From positions 1-64,000 of the forward strand of contig JAFEAQ010000004.1 of assembly GCA_018266295.1 (NCBI GenBank): a DNA stretch of 64,000 bases. Reading direction: 5' to 3'. This document shows, in pieces, positions 36,001 through 44,537 of this stretch; the first letter of the stretch is position 1, and every line of letters begins with the position of its first letter. The position numbers and the translations under genes were made by a program. A model generated the notes under the pieces. The model was not told the DNA's origin and did not search any database. It saw nothing but the letters and a program-made list of their open reading frames with translations. This DNA comes from Bdellovibrionales bacterium (GTDB lineage: Bacteria > Bdellovibrionota > Bdellovibrionia > Bdellovibrionales > Bdellovibrionaceae).

Positions 36001-36384
36001 ATGAAATCGATTTCTTTGCTAACAGCCACGGCGGTTTTTACGCCCTTTATGAGCTCGGCGGCGACTCACTGCCAAGGCGTCTCTTACAAACACAGCTTTA
36101 CAGTTTCACAAAAGCAAAATGACGTTGAGGTCACCCTTGCCGATGAAAAACCGGTGAAGTACTCCGATCTGCAAGACCCTCAAGAAGGCACTCTGAAAAT
36201 TTCAGGCCACACGATCACTTCTATCATCGTGGAAAACACAACAGTCGATGAGTTCTTGAAAAAGAAGGCTTCATCTCGCCGCTTGGCAGTTTCAATGATT
36301 GCCGGACGCGCCGAGTACGATGGTGATCAAGATATGTGGTACAGCTACGCGAGTGATCTGTACGCATCTTTGAAATGCCAATAA
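36001..36384 (+). CDS. Small secreted protein, unknown function
   Basis: The 127-residue product has a signal peptide (1-20, ending MSSAA). Two cysteines, at CQG near the N-terminus of the mature part and at the very C-terminus (LKCQ), could form a single disulfide tying the ends. The protein is predicted beta-rich in the centre. AGGAGG lies a few bases before the ATG, and a strong terminator follows at once, so it is a single-gene unit. No family was recognised. Confidence 0.72.
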   Translation: MKSISLLTATAVFTPFMSSAATHCQGVSYKHSFTVSQKQNDVEVTLADEKPVKYSDLQDPQEGTLKISGHTITSIIVENTTVDEFLKKKASSRRLAVSMIAGRAEYDGDQDMWYSYASDLYASLKCQ

Positions 36385-36415
36385 AAAAACCGCGTGTATC
36401 CCACGCGGTTTTTTT
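36383..36415. terminator. Bidirectional terminator after the 36001 gene
   Basis: A 14-bp stem (36383-36396 and 36402-36415) with a GC core and A/T tails works for both this gene and the converging DksA-like gene. Confidence 0.9.
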
Positions 36416-36466
36416 AAAGCTCTATATTAAACTTGGTCCGGAAAAGCGACCTGGTACCTTTTGTGA

Positions 36467-36844
36467 CTAACGAGCGTAACGCTTGTTCATGGATTCGCGG
36501 ATTTCAGCACCTTCGATGCTTAAGCGAGTCCAAGGAATTGCGCGAAGTCTCTCAGGCTCAATCGCCTCTTCTGTCTCTTCACACAAGCCGAAGCTGCCGT
36601 TTTCAATGCGGCCAAGTGCACTGTCGATTTCGAAGAGCTGACTACGAAGTCGTTCATGCATGTTAAGAAATTCAGCCTCTGCTAGGACGCGGACAGTTTG
36701 ATCGGCCTCATCGCCACCTTTGTCGTCGTTATCCAGATTCAAGCGGGCTTCTTTCACGCGGTTCAGGATGTCCGCTTTTGCTTGAACCAATTTTTGTCTG
36801 CACTCGCTTACCAATTCTTCTGAAATGTGCGATGTCTGTGCCAT
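36467..36844 (-). CDS. DksA/TraR-like protein lacking the zinc finger cysteines
   Basis: The start is ATG 36844 with GAGGGGG six bases upstream; a longer frame to 36907 is not supported. The 125-residue protein has the DksA layout: two-helix coiled coil (about 5-85), with DNDDKGGDEADQ near the tip, then a globular C-terminal part. The finger should carry four Cys but keeps only one (FGLCEETEEAI); the others are Thr, Ser and Glu. It could bind the RNA polymerase secondary channel without zinc, as some DksA2-type proteins do. ppGpp response cannot be predicted. Confidence 0.83.
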   Translation of the reverse strand: MAQTSHISEELVSECRQKLVQAKADILNRVKEARLNLDNDDKGGDEADQTVRVLAEAEFLNMHERLRSQLFEIDSALGRIENGSFGLCEETEEAIEPERLRAIPWTRLSIEGAEIRESMNKRYAR

Positions 36845-37128
36845 CTTTACCCCCTCGATTATTCCCTCAACGTCGAAGTGCCAATTTGGAACTGACCTAT
36901 TAATCACTGGCCGTGAATTTTTTGCAAGAGAAAATCTTAAATTAACTTAAAATTAAATAACTCGCTGATTCCAAAGACGAAAAACTGACACTTCGAAAAT
37001 AACGCTGCATTGGCGGTTTTCACTCTTAAATTCTAATGAAGACTTCTTAAATTTTAATGGAGTCCAAAACGGAATTCCTTAAAAATTCGCATTGCGTTAT
37101 AAAGCTGGACTTAAGTTGAAGAAAGACA
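36845..37128. other. AT-rich intergenic region upstream of DksA-like gene
   Basis: No gene is seen. The stretch contains the presumed promoter of the DksA-like gene and a tandem imperfect 21-bp repeat at 37025-37066. A short frame on the minus strand at 37097-37288 has no protein-like features and overlaps RNA-like folds. Confidence 0.5.
37025..37066. repeat. Tandem imperfect 21-bp repeat
   Basis: Two units (37025-37045 and 37046-37066) match at 16 of 21 positions, each starting CTTAAATT and containing TAATG. A further CTTAAATTAA copy of the core lies near 36938. These could be protein-binding sites in the promoter region of the DksA-like gene. Confidence 0.45.
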
Positions 37129-37173
37129 GCAAAAGACCTCTCAGAATCTCATTTTGAGACGAGGTGCTTTTGC
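37129..37173. ncRNA. Strong RNA-type hairpin I (candidate structured RNA)
   Basis: A 7-bp stem (37129-37135 with 37167-37173) continues, after one bulged base, as a 5-bp stem (37136-37140 with 37161-37165). Inside it is a third 5-bp stem (37147-37151 with 37155-37159). It lies in a gene-free stretch and does not resemble a simple terminator on either strand. Confidence 0.4.
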
Positions 37174-37211
37174 ACAGTGAATCCATGTTTTCATGATTTG
37201 AAGAAAAAGAC

Positions 37212-37272
37212 TCTCCTGGCGGCGATATGAGAAAGTGTCGGAGGTCACCCCAATGACCCCGGCCGCCGGAGA
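37212..37272. ncRNA. Strong RNA-type hairpin II (candidate structured RNA or 3' UTR terminator)
   Basis: An 11-bp outer stem (37212-37223 with one bulged base, paired to 37262-37272) encloses an 8-bp GC-rich hairpin (37239-37247 with one bulge, paired to 37254-37261). On the minus strand it is followed by GTCTTTTTCTT, so it could end the 37305-37679 transcript or be part of a small RNA. Confidence 0.5.
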
Positions 37273-37304
37273 ACGAACGTCGCCCCATGCAGACGCTGGG
37301 CTTA

Positions 37305-37679
37305 CTACTTTTTGGACTTAATGCACTCGATGGCTTTTGCGATCACCTGATCTGAAGCCTGATTCAATTTGGTATTGAGTTTCTGAGCGTTTTGTCCGCG
37401 AAGACGGAAAGCTTTCGCGCTGTCATTCATATTGTGTACTGCTTCTTTAGTCACCGGCTGGCCAAGGCTCGCACTGGTGTTGAGAGTATCTGAGTACTCT
37501 TCAAGGATCGAAGCAAAGCTCTCGTGGTTGCTGATCAAGCTGCTTGAGATGCTTTGATTCGCCTTTTGCATTGCTTTGAGATCATCTATGACTTCTGCAC
37601 AATTGGTTCCTGCGAACGCGATATTCGCCGTCATCATCATCCCTGTGATTGCAATTGTGGTCCCCAAAAACTTTGTCAT
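37305..37679 (-). CDS. Small secreted helical protein
   Basis: The start is ATG 37679 with GAGGAG about nine bases upstream. The 124-residue product has a signal peptide (1-23, ending NIAFAG), two cysteines (NCAEV and near the end IECIKSKK) that may bridge the termini, and an all-helical, Ser/Asn/Gln-rich body. It may be periplasmic. No family was recognised. A strong fold lies 33 bases past the stop. Confidence 0.7.
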   Translation of the reverse strand: MTKFLGTTIAITGMMMTANIAFAGTNCAEVIDDLKAMQKANQSISSSLISNHESFASILEEYSDTLNTSASLGQPVTKEAVHNMNDSAKAFRLRGQNAQKLNTKLNQASDQVIAKAIECIKSKK

Positions 37680-37793
37680 AGCTGAAACTCCTCTAAGATG
37701 CCCCCATGGCATGTGAGGAACTAAAGCAAGGGCCTTGCCACAAAGTAAAAGGGCTCAGATCGATTTTAAGTGGGTTTCGAGGGACGTTTTTCG

Positions 37794-38402
37794 CTAAGCT
37801 TTGAGAAATTTTTCAAACTCGTCTTTGGATTCGCCAGAGGTGTATGGCAACAAAAGACGCGAAACGTGGCGCTTACCACGCTCAATACTGCGCTTACCTG
37901 GGGTCTTCTCAGCACTCTCGAAGAACTGCAAGAAAGTGGTCGACATCGCAAGGAGTGACTCAGAGATATACTCCATCTCACTCTTGTCTTTGATTTGTGC
38001 CATTTTACCTTCGCGAACCCAACGACGGTAAAGCACGTCCATGAGTTTCATCATTTTCTGTAAGTGCACACGCCACATTTTTGCAAGATCGGCATCTTTG
38101 CGGCGAAGAGAGTACATTTCGCGATGGAAGAAACGATACTTCCAATAGAGCTCGAAGTTTTCATCGATAAATTGCAGAGGATTTTTTCCGCTACCACGGC
38201 GGAATCTCCACAATTGGTAGGTCTCTTTACACATGCGTTTAAAGAGCTCGATGATGATTTCTTCCTTATTATCATAGTGGAAATAAAGATTTCCAGGGCT
38301 GATTTCCATAGCTTTCGCGATGTGATTTGTCGTAACAGCGACAACACCGCTACGATTAAAAAGATCAATGGAGGTGAGAAGAATACGCTCTTTAGTTTTC
38401 AT
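37794..38402 (-). CDS. TetR-family transcriptional regulator
   Basis: The 202-residue protein has the N-terminal TetR helix-turn-helix (about residues 5-50: ILLTSIDLFNRSGVVAVT, HIAKAMEISPGNLYFHY). The C-terminal part (about 60-195) is a larger ligand or dimerisation domain rich in Arg, Lys and aromatics. It resembles regulators of lipid or stress genes, but the effector is unknown. Neighbours do not form an obvious regulon; the divergent transpeptidase gene at 38562 is the nearest candidate target. Confidence 0.88.
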   Translation of the reverse strand: MKTKERILLTSIDLFNRSGVVAVTTNHIAKAMEISPGNLYFHYDNKEEIIIELFKRMCKETYQLWRFRRGSGKNPLQFIDENFELYWKYRFFHREMYSLRRKDADLAKMWRVHLQKMMKLMDVLYRRWVREGKMAQIKDKSEMEYISESLLAMSTTFLQFFESAEKTPGKRSIERGKRHVSRLLLPYTSGESKDEFEKFLKA

Positions 38403-38561
38403 CGCTAATTCTGATATTATTTTTTTTATCGAGTGTCACTTTCTTTCGAAACCGCACAGGGATTGATTTTAAAAGCCCCTGGACCTAGACCTGATGTCAT
38501 ATTAAGGCAGAATTGGCTCCAGACCTTGTTTGTACGGGAATTCTGGTGTTAGACTGAATAA

Positions 38562-39842
38562 ATGCGAGTAAAAACACAATCTAATCAGCGCTCTAAGTCC
38601 TTAAAATTCTTGCTAATTCCGATAGCATTAACGCTGCCTGCATTTCTCTTTTTTAGGACTCCCGCTGAAGACACAGTTCACGAAGACAAAGTTAAAAGCC
38701 AGCTTGAGCACCGCACTGAAATCGCGAAAACGATCGGCGATACCGTTCGACACGGTAAATTTCCATCGAATATCGACATGCAATGGGATGGAAAGCCTAT
38801 AAAAGCTCAAGTGCATTTAGGCATTGATCCTGAAATGCAAAAAGAAGCTGAAAGACTCTTGAAGACTTATAAGCCTGATTACGCAGCCATCTTTATGATG
38901 GATGCGATGACTGGCCGTGTTCTCGCAATGACGAGCTTCCAAAAAGACGATCCCAATGCTGAGAATTGGACTCTGAAATCAAATTTCCCCGCAGCTTCTG
39001 TCTTTAAAGTAGTTACAGCCACTGCAGCGGTGGATAAAGCCGGCGTCTCTCCTCAACATAAGATCAACTTCAATGGTGGTAATTACACTCTCTATCGTAA
39101 AAACGTTATGTCTGACAAAGTTACGAAGTGGACTCGTGCGATTACTCTAAAAGAGGCCTTCGCGCGCTCCATCAACACGGCCTTCGGTCGTTTGAGCCTC
39201 GAGACTCTGCACCCAGTTGATATTAATGATTACGCAACTCGCTTCATGTTCAACCAAGAGATCCCTTCGGACTTCCCGGTTGAAATGGGTGTTGCCTATG
39301 TTCCACCAGAAAAGAGCTTCGAACTTACTGAAGTTGCTTCTGGTTATAATAAGACGAACCGTATGAGCCCTGTTCAAGGGGCCATGATCGCAGCAGCCGT
39401 TGCGAATGACGGCAAAATGGTGATTCCTTATCTCGTGCAAAATATCACTGATGAGCAAGGCCAAGATCTTTATAAAGCAGAGACTTTGGATAATGGTCAC
39501 ATCATGACTCCAGAGTCTGCATTGAAAGTTCGCGAACTCATGGGTGAAACAGTGACGGCGGGAACTTCTCGTAAATCTTTCCGTAAGCTTGTTCGCAATA
39601 AGAAATTCAAAACCATCGAGATGGGCGGCAAGACCGGTCACTTGACGGCTGAAAATCCTAAAGGCCGTGTCGATTGGTTTGTGGGATACGCGATGGATGA
39701 AACTAATAGAATCGCGATCGCGGCGGTTTCTGTGAATAAAGAAAAATGGACTGTGAAGTCTGCAGAGCTTGGCCAGAATATGTTTAAGAAATATTACGGC
39801 CCGATCATCCAAGACCGCATGATCTCTTCATCTGGTCAGTAA
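38562..39842 (+). CDS. Membrane-anchored penicillin-binding transpeptidase
   Basis: The 426-residue protein has a single N-terminal membrane helix (about 15-31). Its transpeptidase domain (about 105-415) has the three active-site motifs SVFK (Ser146, Lys149), SIN (Ser203, Asn205) and KTG (357-359). It lacks the large N-terminal pedestal of PBP2 and FtsI, so it is much shorter than those and may act as a monofunctional DD-transpeptidase or peptidoglycan-editing enzyme in the periplasm. It ends in a bidirectional terminator. Confidence 0.88.
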   Translation: MRVKTQSNQRSKSLKFLLIPIALTLPAFLFFRTPAEDTVHEDKVKSQLEHRTEIAKTIGDTVRHGKFPSNIDMQWDGKPIKAQVHLGIDPEMQKEAERLLKTYKPDYAAIFMMDAMTGRVLAMTSFQKDDPNAENWTLKSNFPAASVFKVVTATAAVDKAGVSPQHKINFNGGNYTLYRKNVMSDKVTKWTRAITLKEAFARSINTAFGRLSLETLHPVDINDYATRFMFNQEIPSDFPVEMGVAYVPPEKSFELTEVASGYNKTNRMSPVQGAMIAAAVANDGKMVIPYLVQNITDEQGQDLYKAETLDNGHIMTPESALKVRELMGETVTAGTSRKSFRKLVRNKKFKTIEMGGKTGHLTAENPKGRVDWFVGYAMDETNRIAIAAVSVNKEKWTVKSAELGQNMFKKYYGPIIQDRMISSSGQ

Positions 39843-39861
39843 AGGTTTAAAACATAGAAAT

Positions 39862-39892
39862 AAAAAAGGCTGATGATGAATCAGCCTTTTTT
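39862..39892. terminator. Bidirectional terminator between PBP and fxsA-like genes
   Basis: A 12-bp perfect stem (39862-39873 and 39881-39892) with A- and T-run flanks serves both converging genes. Confidence 0.9.
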
Positions 39893-39901
39893 ATTTTCAG
39901 C

Positions 39902-40489
39902 CTATTTTGGCTTATTGGGATCTTCTGAATTCGAACCGTCGTCTGTGATTTTTGTATGAGTGATTTCTATAGGTGTGATATCAACCGCATCGACATCGCG
40001 TTCTTGCCGAGGCTCCTCTTCAAATGGAAAAGGTCCTTGGTAACGCTGATAGCGCGGACCCTGCTGAAAACCACCGCCACCGAATCCACCTGTAGCGCCG
40101 GGGAATCCTCCGAACTGAACAAATGAGAACGGCGAATTCTTCAGACGTTTAAAAATAAAATTCTTAAAAATGTAAATCGAGATGTGCCTGAAGATCGGTA
40201 GGATGAGGAATATTGCAAGCACACGGCTTAAGAACATGGGAATAATTAACATGATGCTGCCAAGAAGAAGCGCGCCCTTGTGTAGTACTCGATCCGCCGG
40301 CAGCTGTCCTTGCGTCATCCCACCTTGCAAAGCCATCATCATACTTCTGCCCGTCAGTGAAAACAGCACAGCACCTAAAAAACTCGGAGCGAGATATGCA
40401 AAGAACACATCCCAGAAATTAAAAAAGTGCACGAAGGTTGTGAACACCAGGATTTCAATCAGCACAATCGGCAAAGGAATAAAGAACAT
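39902..40489 (-). CDS. fxsA: FxsA-family membrane protein
   Basis: The 195-residue protein has an FxsA-like N-terminus with membrane helices at about 2-20, 25-45 and 70-100, including IPLPIVLIEILVFTTF and the ALLLGSIMLIIPMFLS segment. The C-terminal 70 residues are a Gly/Phe/Gln-rich and acidic cytoplasmic tail. FxsA (suppressor of F exclusion of phage T7) has an unclear housekeeping role in the inner membrane. The exonuclease III gene starts upstream on the same strand, 12 bases away. Confidence 0.82.
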   Translation of the reverse strand: MFFIPLPIVLIEILVFTTFVHFFNFWDVFFAYLAPSFLGAVLFSLTGRSMMMALQGGMTQGQLPADRVLHKGALLLGSIMLIIPMFLSRVLAIFLILPIFRHISIYIFKNFIFKRLKNSPFSFVQFGGFPGATGGFGGGGFQQGPRYQRYQGPFPFEEEPRQERDVDAVDITPIEITHTKITDDGSNSEDPNKPK

Positions 40490-40501
40490 GACGAGCCTCC
40501 T

Positions 40502-41269
40502 TTAAAGAGAGAGCGTTGCCACAACCGGGCAGTGATCCGATCCTTCGACAGAATCAAGAATGTCAGCAGATACTACGCTGCTTTCAAGGCCTTTTGAAAC
40601 GCAGATGTAGTCAATTCTCCAGCCGCGATTCGAAATGCGTGCGAGCTCACGATAAGACCACCAAGTATAGCGATCTTTTTCTGTCGGATGAAACTTACGG
40701 AAGGTGTCCACGAAGCCAAGATCCAAGAAAGAATCAAACCACGCGCGCTCTTCTGGTAAGAAACCACTTTCAGTCGACAAACGAACCGGATCAAACACGT
40801 CGATTTCTTTACGAGCAACGTTGTAATCCCCAACCACGATGATCTCGCGGCCTGATTTTAATTTTTCTTGTAGATGCACATTGAGGTCTTTGAGAAATTG
40901 CTGTTTGAAATTGTGTCGTTCATCACCAGAGCCGCCGTTCGGAAAATAAATATTGTAGAGGTCGAACTTGCCGTGATCAGTCATCACGATTCGACCTTCG
41001 GAAGAGTACTCGGCCTGTCCCCAGCCAATGTTCATTTGCTTCGGCTCTGCGTTTGTGAAGGTTGCGACTCCAGAATAGCCTTTACGAACTGCTGATGACC
41101 AATAGAAGTGTTTATAACCCAAATGCTTGGCTTCATCTTCAACTTGATCGATGTGCGCTTTGGTTTCTTGGACGCAGAAAATATCTGGCTTTTCTTTCTT
41201 TACGAAGTTCATCAAGCCCTTCTTATGACAGGCACGAATTCCATTCAGATTCCAAGAGATGATTTTCAT
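40502..41269 (-). CDS. xth: Exodeoxyribonuclease III
   Basis: The start is ATG 41269, which gives the usual N-terminus MKIISWNLNGIRA and 255 residues. The fold shows the EEP nuclease motifs: Glu in CVQETKA, DLYNIYFPNG, GDYNVARKEIDV with catalytic Asp/Asn, and SDHCPV with the terminal His. It is an AP endonuclease and 3'-5' exonuclease in base excision repair. It probably shares a transcript with fxsA. The longer frame to 41347 has no domain content. Confidence 0.93.
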   Translation of the reverse strand: MKIISWNLNGIRACHKKGLMNFVKKEKPDIFCVQETKAHIDQVEDEAKHLGYKHFYWSSAVRKGYSGVATFTNAEPKQMNIGWGQAEYSSEGRIVMTDHGKFDLYNIYFPNGGSGDERHNFKQQFLKDLNVHLQEKLKSGREIIVVGDYNVARKEIDVFDPVRLSTESGFLPEERAWFDSFLDLGFVDTFRKFHPTEKDRYTWWSYRELARISNRGWRIDYICVSKGLESSVVSADILDSVEGSDHCPVVATLSL

Positions 41270-41398
41270 ATTGACCCCAAGTCCGCATTGCTGCAAAAAA
41301 GTTGAAGCAACAATAGAGTTTCGAACAGCAAGAACAAGCGTTAACATCGAGCATTAAACATTTGAATCGCTGAAGAATCTACAACTAGGAGAACCACC

Positions 41399-41926
41399 AT
41401 GCAAATGATCGACCAACCAGCACCTCAGTTTACAGCTCAAGCCGTGTTTGACGGTGGTGAAATCAAAAATATCACGCTTTCAGACTATAAAGGGAAATGG
41501 GTTGTCTTGTTCTTCTATCCTCTCGATTTTACCTTTGTCTGCCCAACGGAATTGACACAATTTCGCGAGCATCTTCCTGATTTTGCAAAAACCAATTCTG
41601 TTTTGATCGGCGCGAGTGTTGACTCTGTTCATTCTCATAAAAGATGGCTGCGTGATGATCTTGGTAACCTCGGCTATCCACTGATTGCCGATCTCACAAA
41701 ACGCATTGCGCGTGATTACGGTATCTTGCTCGAAGAACGTGGCATCGCAACCCGCGCCACATTCATCATCGATCCAGATCAAAAAATTCAATATATGGGA
41801 ATTCATAATACGTCTGTCGGCCGTGATGCGAAAGAAGTTCTACGCGTTCTTCATGGTTTGCAAACTGGCGAGCTTTGCGGCGCCGGCTGGAAACAAGGCG
41901 AACAACACGTCGTTACTTTGAAATAA
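41399..41926 (+). CDS. Typical 2-Cys peroxiredoxin (AhpC/TSA family)
   Basis: The 175-residue protein has peroxidatic Cys48 in FTFVCPTE and a resolving Cys160 in GELCGAGW, so it is a typical 2-Cys peroxiredoxin. It reduces hydrogen peroxide and organic peroxides and is recharged by thioredoxin or AhpF; trxB lies in the same window. GGAG lies close to the ATG. The ATP-grasp gene starts two bases after its stop, so the two are almost certainly one operon. Confidence 0.92.
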   Translation: MQMIDQPAPQFTAQAVFDGGEIKNITLSDYKGKWVVLFFYPLDFTFVCPTELTQFREHLPDFAKTNSVLIGASVDSVHSHKRWLRDDLGNLGYPLIADLTKRIARDYGILLEERGIATRATFIIDPDQKIQYMGIHNTSVGRDAKEVLRVLHGLQTGELCGAGWKQGEQHVVTLK

Positions 41927-41927
41927 A

Positions 41928-43088
41928 ATGCCGACAAAAACCGCGTTTATTCAGCATCTCAGATCAACATTCAAGGGCCTGGAAAACCAGCCCCTTGAAA
42001 CTTTAATTTCTGAAAATCTGATTTCGCCGTTTACGATTGGTCTGCCTAAATCTATTCTCAAAGAAGCTCAGGATGGTATTGCTGAACTCTTTAGGCTGCG
42101 TGAATCCAAAAAATATCAAGAATCCTATGCAGAAGAACTCGCTGCTTTAGGTATTAAAGATCCCGGCAATAAAGCAATCTGCATGAGCTATGATTTTCAC
42201 GTCGATAGCGAAAATCACCTCAAGCTCATTGAAGTAAATACGAACGCTTCATTTCTAGCTCTCGGTTATCTGATGTATCAATCCAAGCGCGTGCCGTTGC
42301 CGGTTCCTGATTTTGCTTTCAATGAATTTAAAAAAGACATCGAAACCGAGCTTGAACTTTTCGGCAAGAGTGGCTCTCCGAAGAGCATCGCCATCATTGA
42401 TGAGGCCCCCGAGCAGCAAAGACTTTATGCTGAGTTCCTTGTGTATCGCGAGCTCTTTGCGGGCTGGGGATGGAATCCTCAAGTTTTGGATTACCGCCAG
42501 ATTGATCCTGCGAAATTTGACTTCATCTACAATCGCTATACCGATTTCTTTTTAAACAATCCTGAAAGTGCGGCTTTGAAGACGGCCTTTCTGGCGAAGG
42601 AATCTTGCTTTTCTCCGAACCCGCACGAGTATGTGCTACTGGCTGATAAGCAACGCATGATTGACTGGTCACTGCCCACAAACCTCGAGAAGTGGGATGT
42701 TTGCCCTGAGGGCAGTGCCATTATCAACTCGATCGTGCCTCCGAGTTTGACTCTAGATCTCGCCAATAAGGATGAGATCTGGGCTCAGCGTAAGAACTAC
42801 TTCTTTAAACCAAAACGTGCCTATGGCTCAAAGCAGTCGTATAAAGGGGCTTCGGTCAGCCGGAAGGTCTTTGAAGAGATCGCAGGCCAAGACTTCATCG
42901 CACAAACGTACGTCGCCCCGTCGGAGCAGGTCTTCACGACACCAGACGGAGATCAAAGCTTTAAATTCGATTTAAGATGTTATGCATATCAAGGACGCCT
43001 GCAACTGATCGTCGCAAGGCTGTACCAGGGGCAGGTTACGAACCTAAGAACTCCCCTGGGTGGATTTGGCTGCGTAGAGTTCTATTAG
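41928..43088 (+). CDS. ATP-grasp-like protein
   Basis: The 386-residue protein shows ATP-grasp landmarks: KLIEVNTNAS (about 104-113), FIYNRYTDFF, a YFFKPKRAYGSKQSYKG loop (about 285-301) like the Gly-rich nucleotide lid, DFIAQTYV, and FDLRCYAYQG near the end. It likely joins a carboxylate to an amine or thiol with ATP in the cytoplasm. The arrangement recalls glutathionylspermidine-synthase-like and related relatives, but the substrate is unknown. It is co-transcribed with the peroxiredoxin, which suggests a redox link, perhaps a small thiol or peptide. It overlaps the convergent gene by four bases. Confidence 0.7.
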   Translation: MPTKTAFIQHLRSTFKGLENQPLETLISENLISPFTIGLPKSILKEAQDGIAELFRLRESKKYQESYAEELAALGIKDPGNKAICMSYDFHVDSENHLKLIEVNTNASFLALGYLMYQSKRVPLPVPDFAFNEFKKDIETELELFGKSGSPKSIAIIDEAPEQQRLYAEFLVYRELFAGWGWNPQVLDYRQIDPAKFDFIYNRYTDFFLNNPESAALKTAFLAKESCFSPNPHEYVLLADKQRMIDWSLPTNLEKWDVCPEGSAIINSIVPPSLTLDLANKDEIWAQRKNYFFKPKRAYGSKQSYKGASVSRKVFEEIAGQDFIAQTYVAPSEQVFTTPDGDQSFKFDLRCYAYQGRLQLIVARLYQGQVTNLRTPLGGFGCVEFY

Positions 43089-43480
43089 AACGGCAATGAG
43101 ATCGGTGCGCGCTCTGTGTACTTGGTCATCAAAATATTGCAATAGTATTTATCGCCATCTTTCATAACCAACGGGAAAGTCGTCGCTGAAGAATCGCCCG
43201 GACCGAAGTTAAACTCAGTCACAACGTCATTGTTACTTGCTGTGATGATCAAACGCTTATCTTCACCCACATGTTGTGGCCAGAATTTATAATCAAGCAT
43301 CTCGACAGAAGGGGCGACGCCATCCTTAGACTCATTGATTGTGCGCGCGTAAGTTACGTTCGCATCTTGGGCAGACACGCAACGGATATTGGTTCTTACA
43401 TAGTCTACTTTCACGCCAAAGATTGAGGCCTGAGATTGACTAGTCACTAATAAAGCCATCGCAAGTAAAAGCTTTTTCAT
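43085..43480 (-). CDS. Small secreted protein, unknown function
   Basis: The 131-residue product has a signal peptide (1-18, ending SQSQA). Two cysteines occur, in IRCVSA and YYCNIL. The rest is beta-rich with a DYKFWP segment. Its start, size and composition recall the 1207-1611 product, which also combines a signal peptide, N-terminal Cys and C-terminal Cys. AGGATCC precedes the ATG. The function is unknown. Confidence 0.7.
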   Translation of the reverse strand: MKKLLLAMALLVTSQSQASIFGVKVDYVRTNIRCVSAQDANVTYARTINESKDGVAPSVEMLDYKFWPQHVGEDKRLIITASNNDVVTEFNFGPGDSSATTFPLVMKDGDKYYCNILMTKYTERAPISLPF

Positions 43481-43626
43481 AGAGGATCCTTCTTAAATTA
43501 TTTATAACCAAGAAGACCTAAAGCAAAAGCCATGCTCGCTGTTGTTCTGCGTGGCAACGGTTTTATCCGGGCCCTATAGAAAAGGCCCTGACAAAGTTTT
43601 GGACAGGGGTTTGTAAGAGATTCCTA

Positions 43627-44262
43627 CTACAAAGATTTAACGGCGTCGTACTTGATAGAAAGGTACTGGGTCGCTCCCTCAGTATCTTTGGATACGACCA
43701 CTTCATATTGGTCATGGCTCAGTTGATAGATGCGATAATTTCCACCGAACTTCATCAGAGCTTTTTCGAGATTCTCACCGTCGTTGAAAGCAAGGCTGCG
43801 CTGGTTCCATACAGAAAAACCTTCTTTATCTGACAACACTTGGAATTGCCATAAGCTCTGACCGACTTTCTGAGTCTTTGTTGTATCGATCAAAGTCGGC
43901 GCAAAGAGAGCATAGCGAAGATTCTCGGTGCTCTTCGTGTTGCCGCAGATAATTTTAGATTTTTCTTTCTCGCTCCCCGTCGTGAAAGACTGGTAAGAGT
44001 GAACTTTGAAGTTCGCATCGCTATTCTTGGTCTCAACATAGTACTCAGCCTCGTGAGCCACGAGAACGAGCTGTGGGAGCTTTTCAAAGCCGCCAATGAT
44101 CTCAGGGCGAACTTCGGTAATGAACTCAGGACGGCCTTCGCAGTTCGGTGCCATCGTGAAATTAAGCTTCGTCAGACCTGAGAAGCTGTCTTTTCTTTCT
44201 GCTTGAGTGATAGTCGCAAACAAAACCGTTGTACCAAAAATAAGCGTCAGAAACGATTTCAC
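43627..44262 (-). CDS. Secreted beta-rich protein, unknown function
   Basis: The 211-residue product has a signal peptide (1-21, ending ITQA). Two cysteines (PNCEGR and IICGNT) may pair. Repeated Tyr/Val/Ser strands suggest a beta-sandwich. AGGAG precedes the ATG. It is divergent from the SelO-like operon across 275 bases of AT-rich DNA. No family was recognised. Confidence 0.7.
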   Translation of the reverse strand: MKSFLTLIFGTTVLFATITQAERKDSFSGLTKLNFTMAPNCEGRPEFITEVRPEIIGGFEKLPQLVLVAHEAEYYVETKNSDANFKVHSYQSFTTGSEKEKSKIICGNTKSTENLRYALFAPTLIDTTKTQKVGQSLWQFQVLSDKEGFSVWNQRSLAFNDGENLEKALMKFGGNYRIYQLSHDQYEVVVSKDTEGATQYLSIKYDAVKSL

Positions 44263-44537
44263 GGTGGTTCTCCTTCGACAGATACTTATCGTGCAATTCG
44301 AAGGCCGACTAAAGATGAGAAGAACACGTATAAAATGAAAAATAAGTTATAGATTTTTTTATTTAATGCGTAAAATGTAATCATGCAGATTATCTGGACG
44401 TTATTTTCTAAAATCTACTGCTGTCATAGACTCTGGTCTAGATTGTCTTCGTCTCATTTAAGTACATCGCTAATCGTCCGATATAGGTATCGAACCAGGT
44501 TTCGACCAAAGGTTCATCACAAAGGATTGATTTAGCG

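Noticed and set aside
37097-37288. 63-residue open frame on the minus strand
   Set aside because: No ribosome-binding site, no domain or signal peptide, low-complexity Ser-rich translation, and it overlaps the two strong RNA folds.
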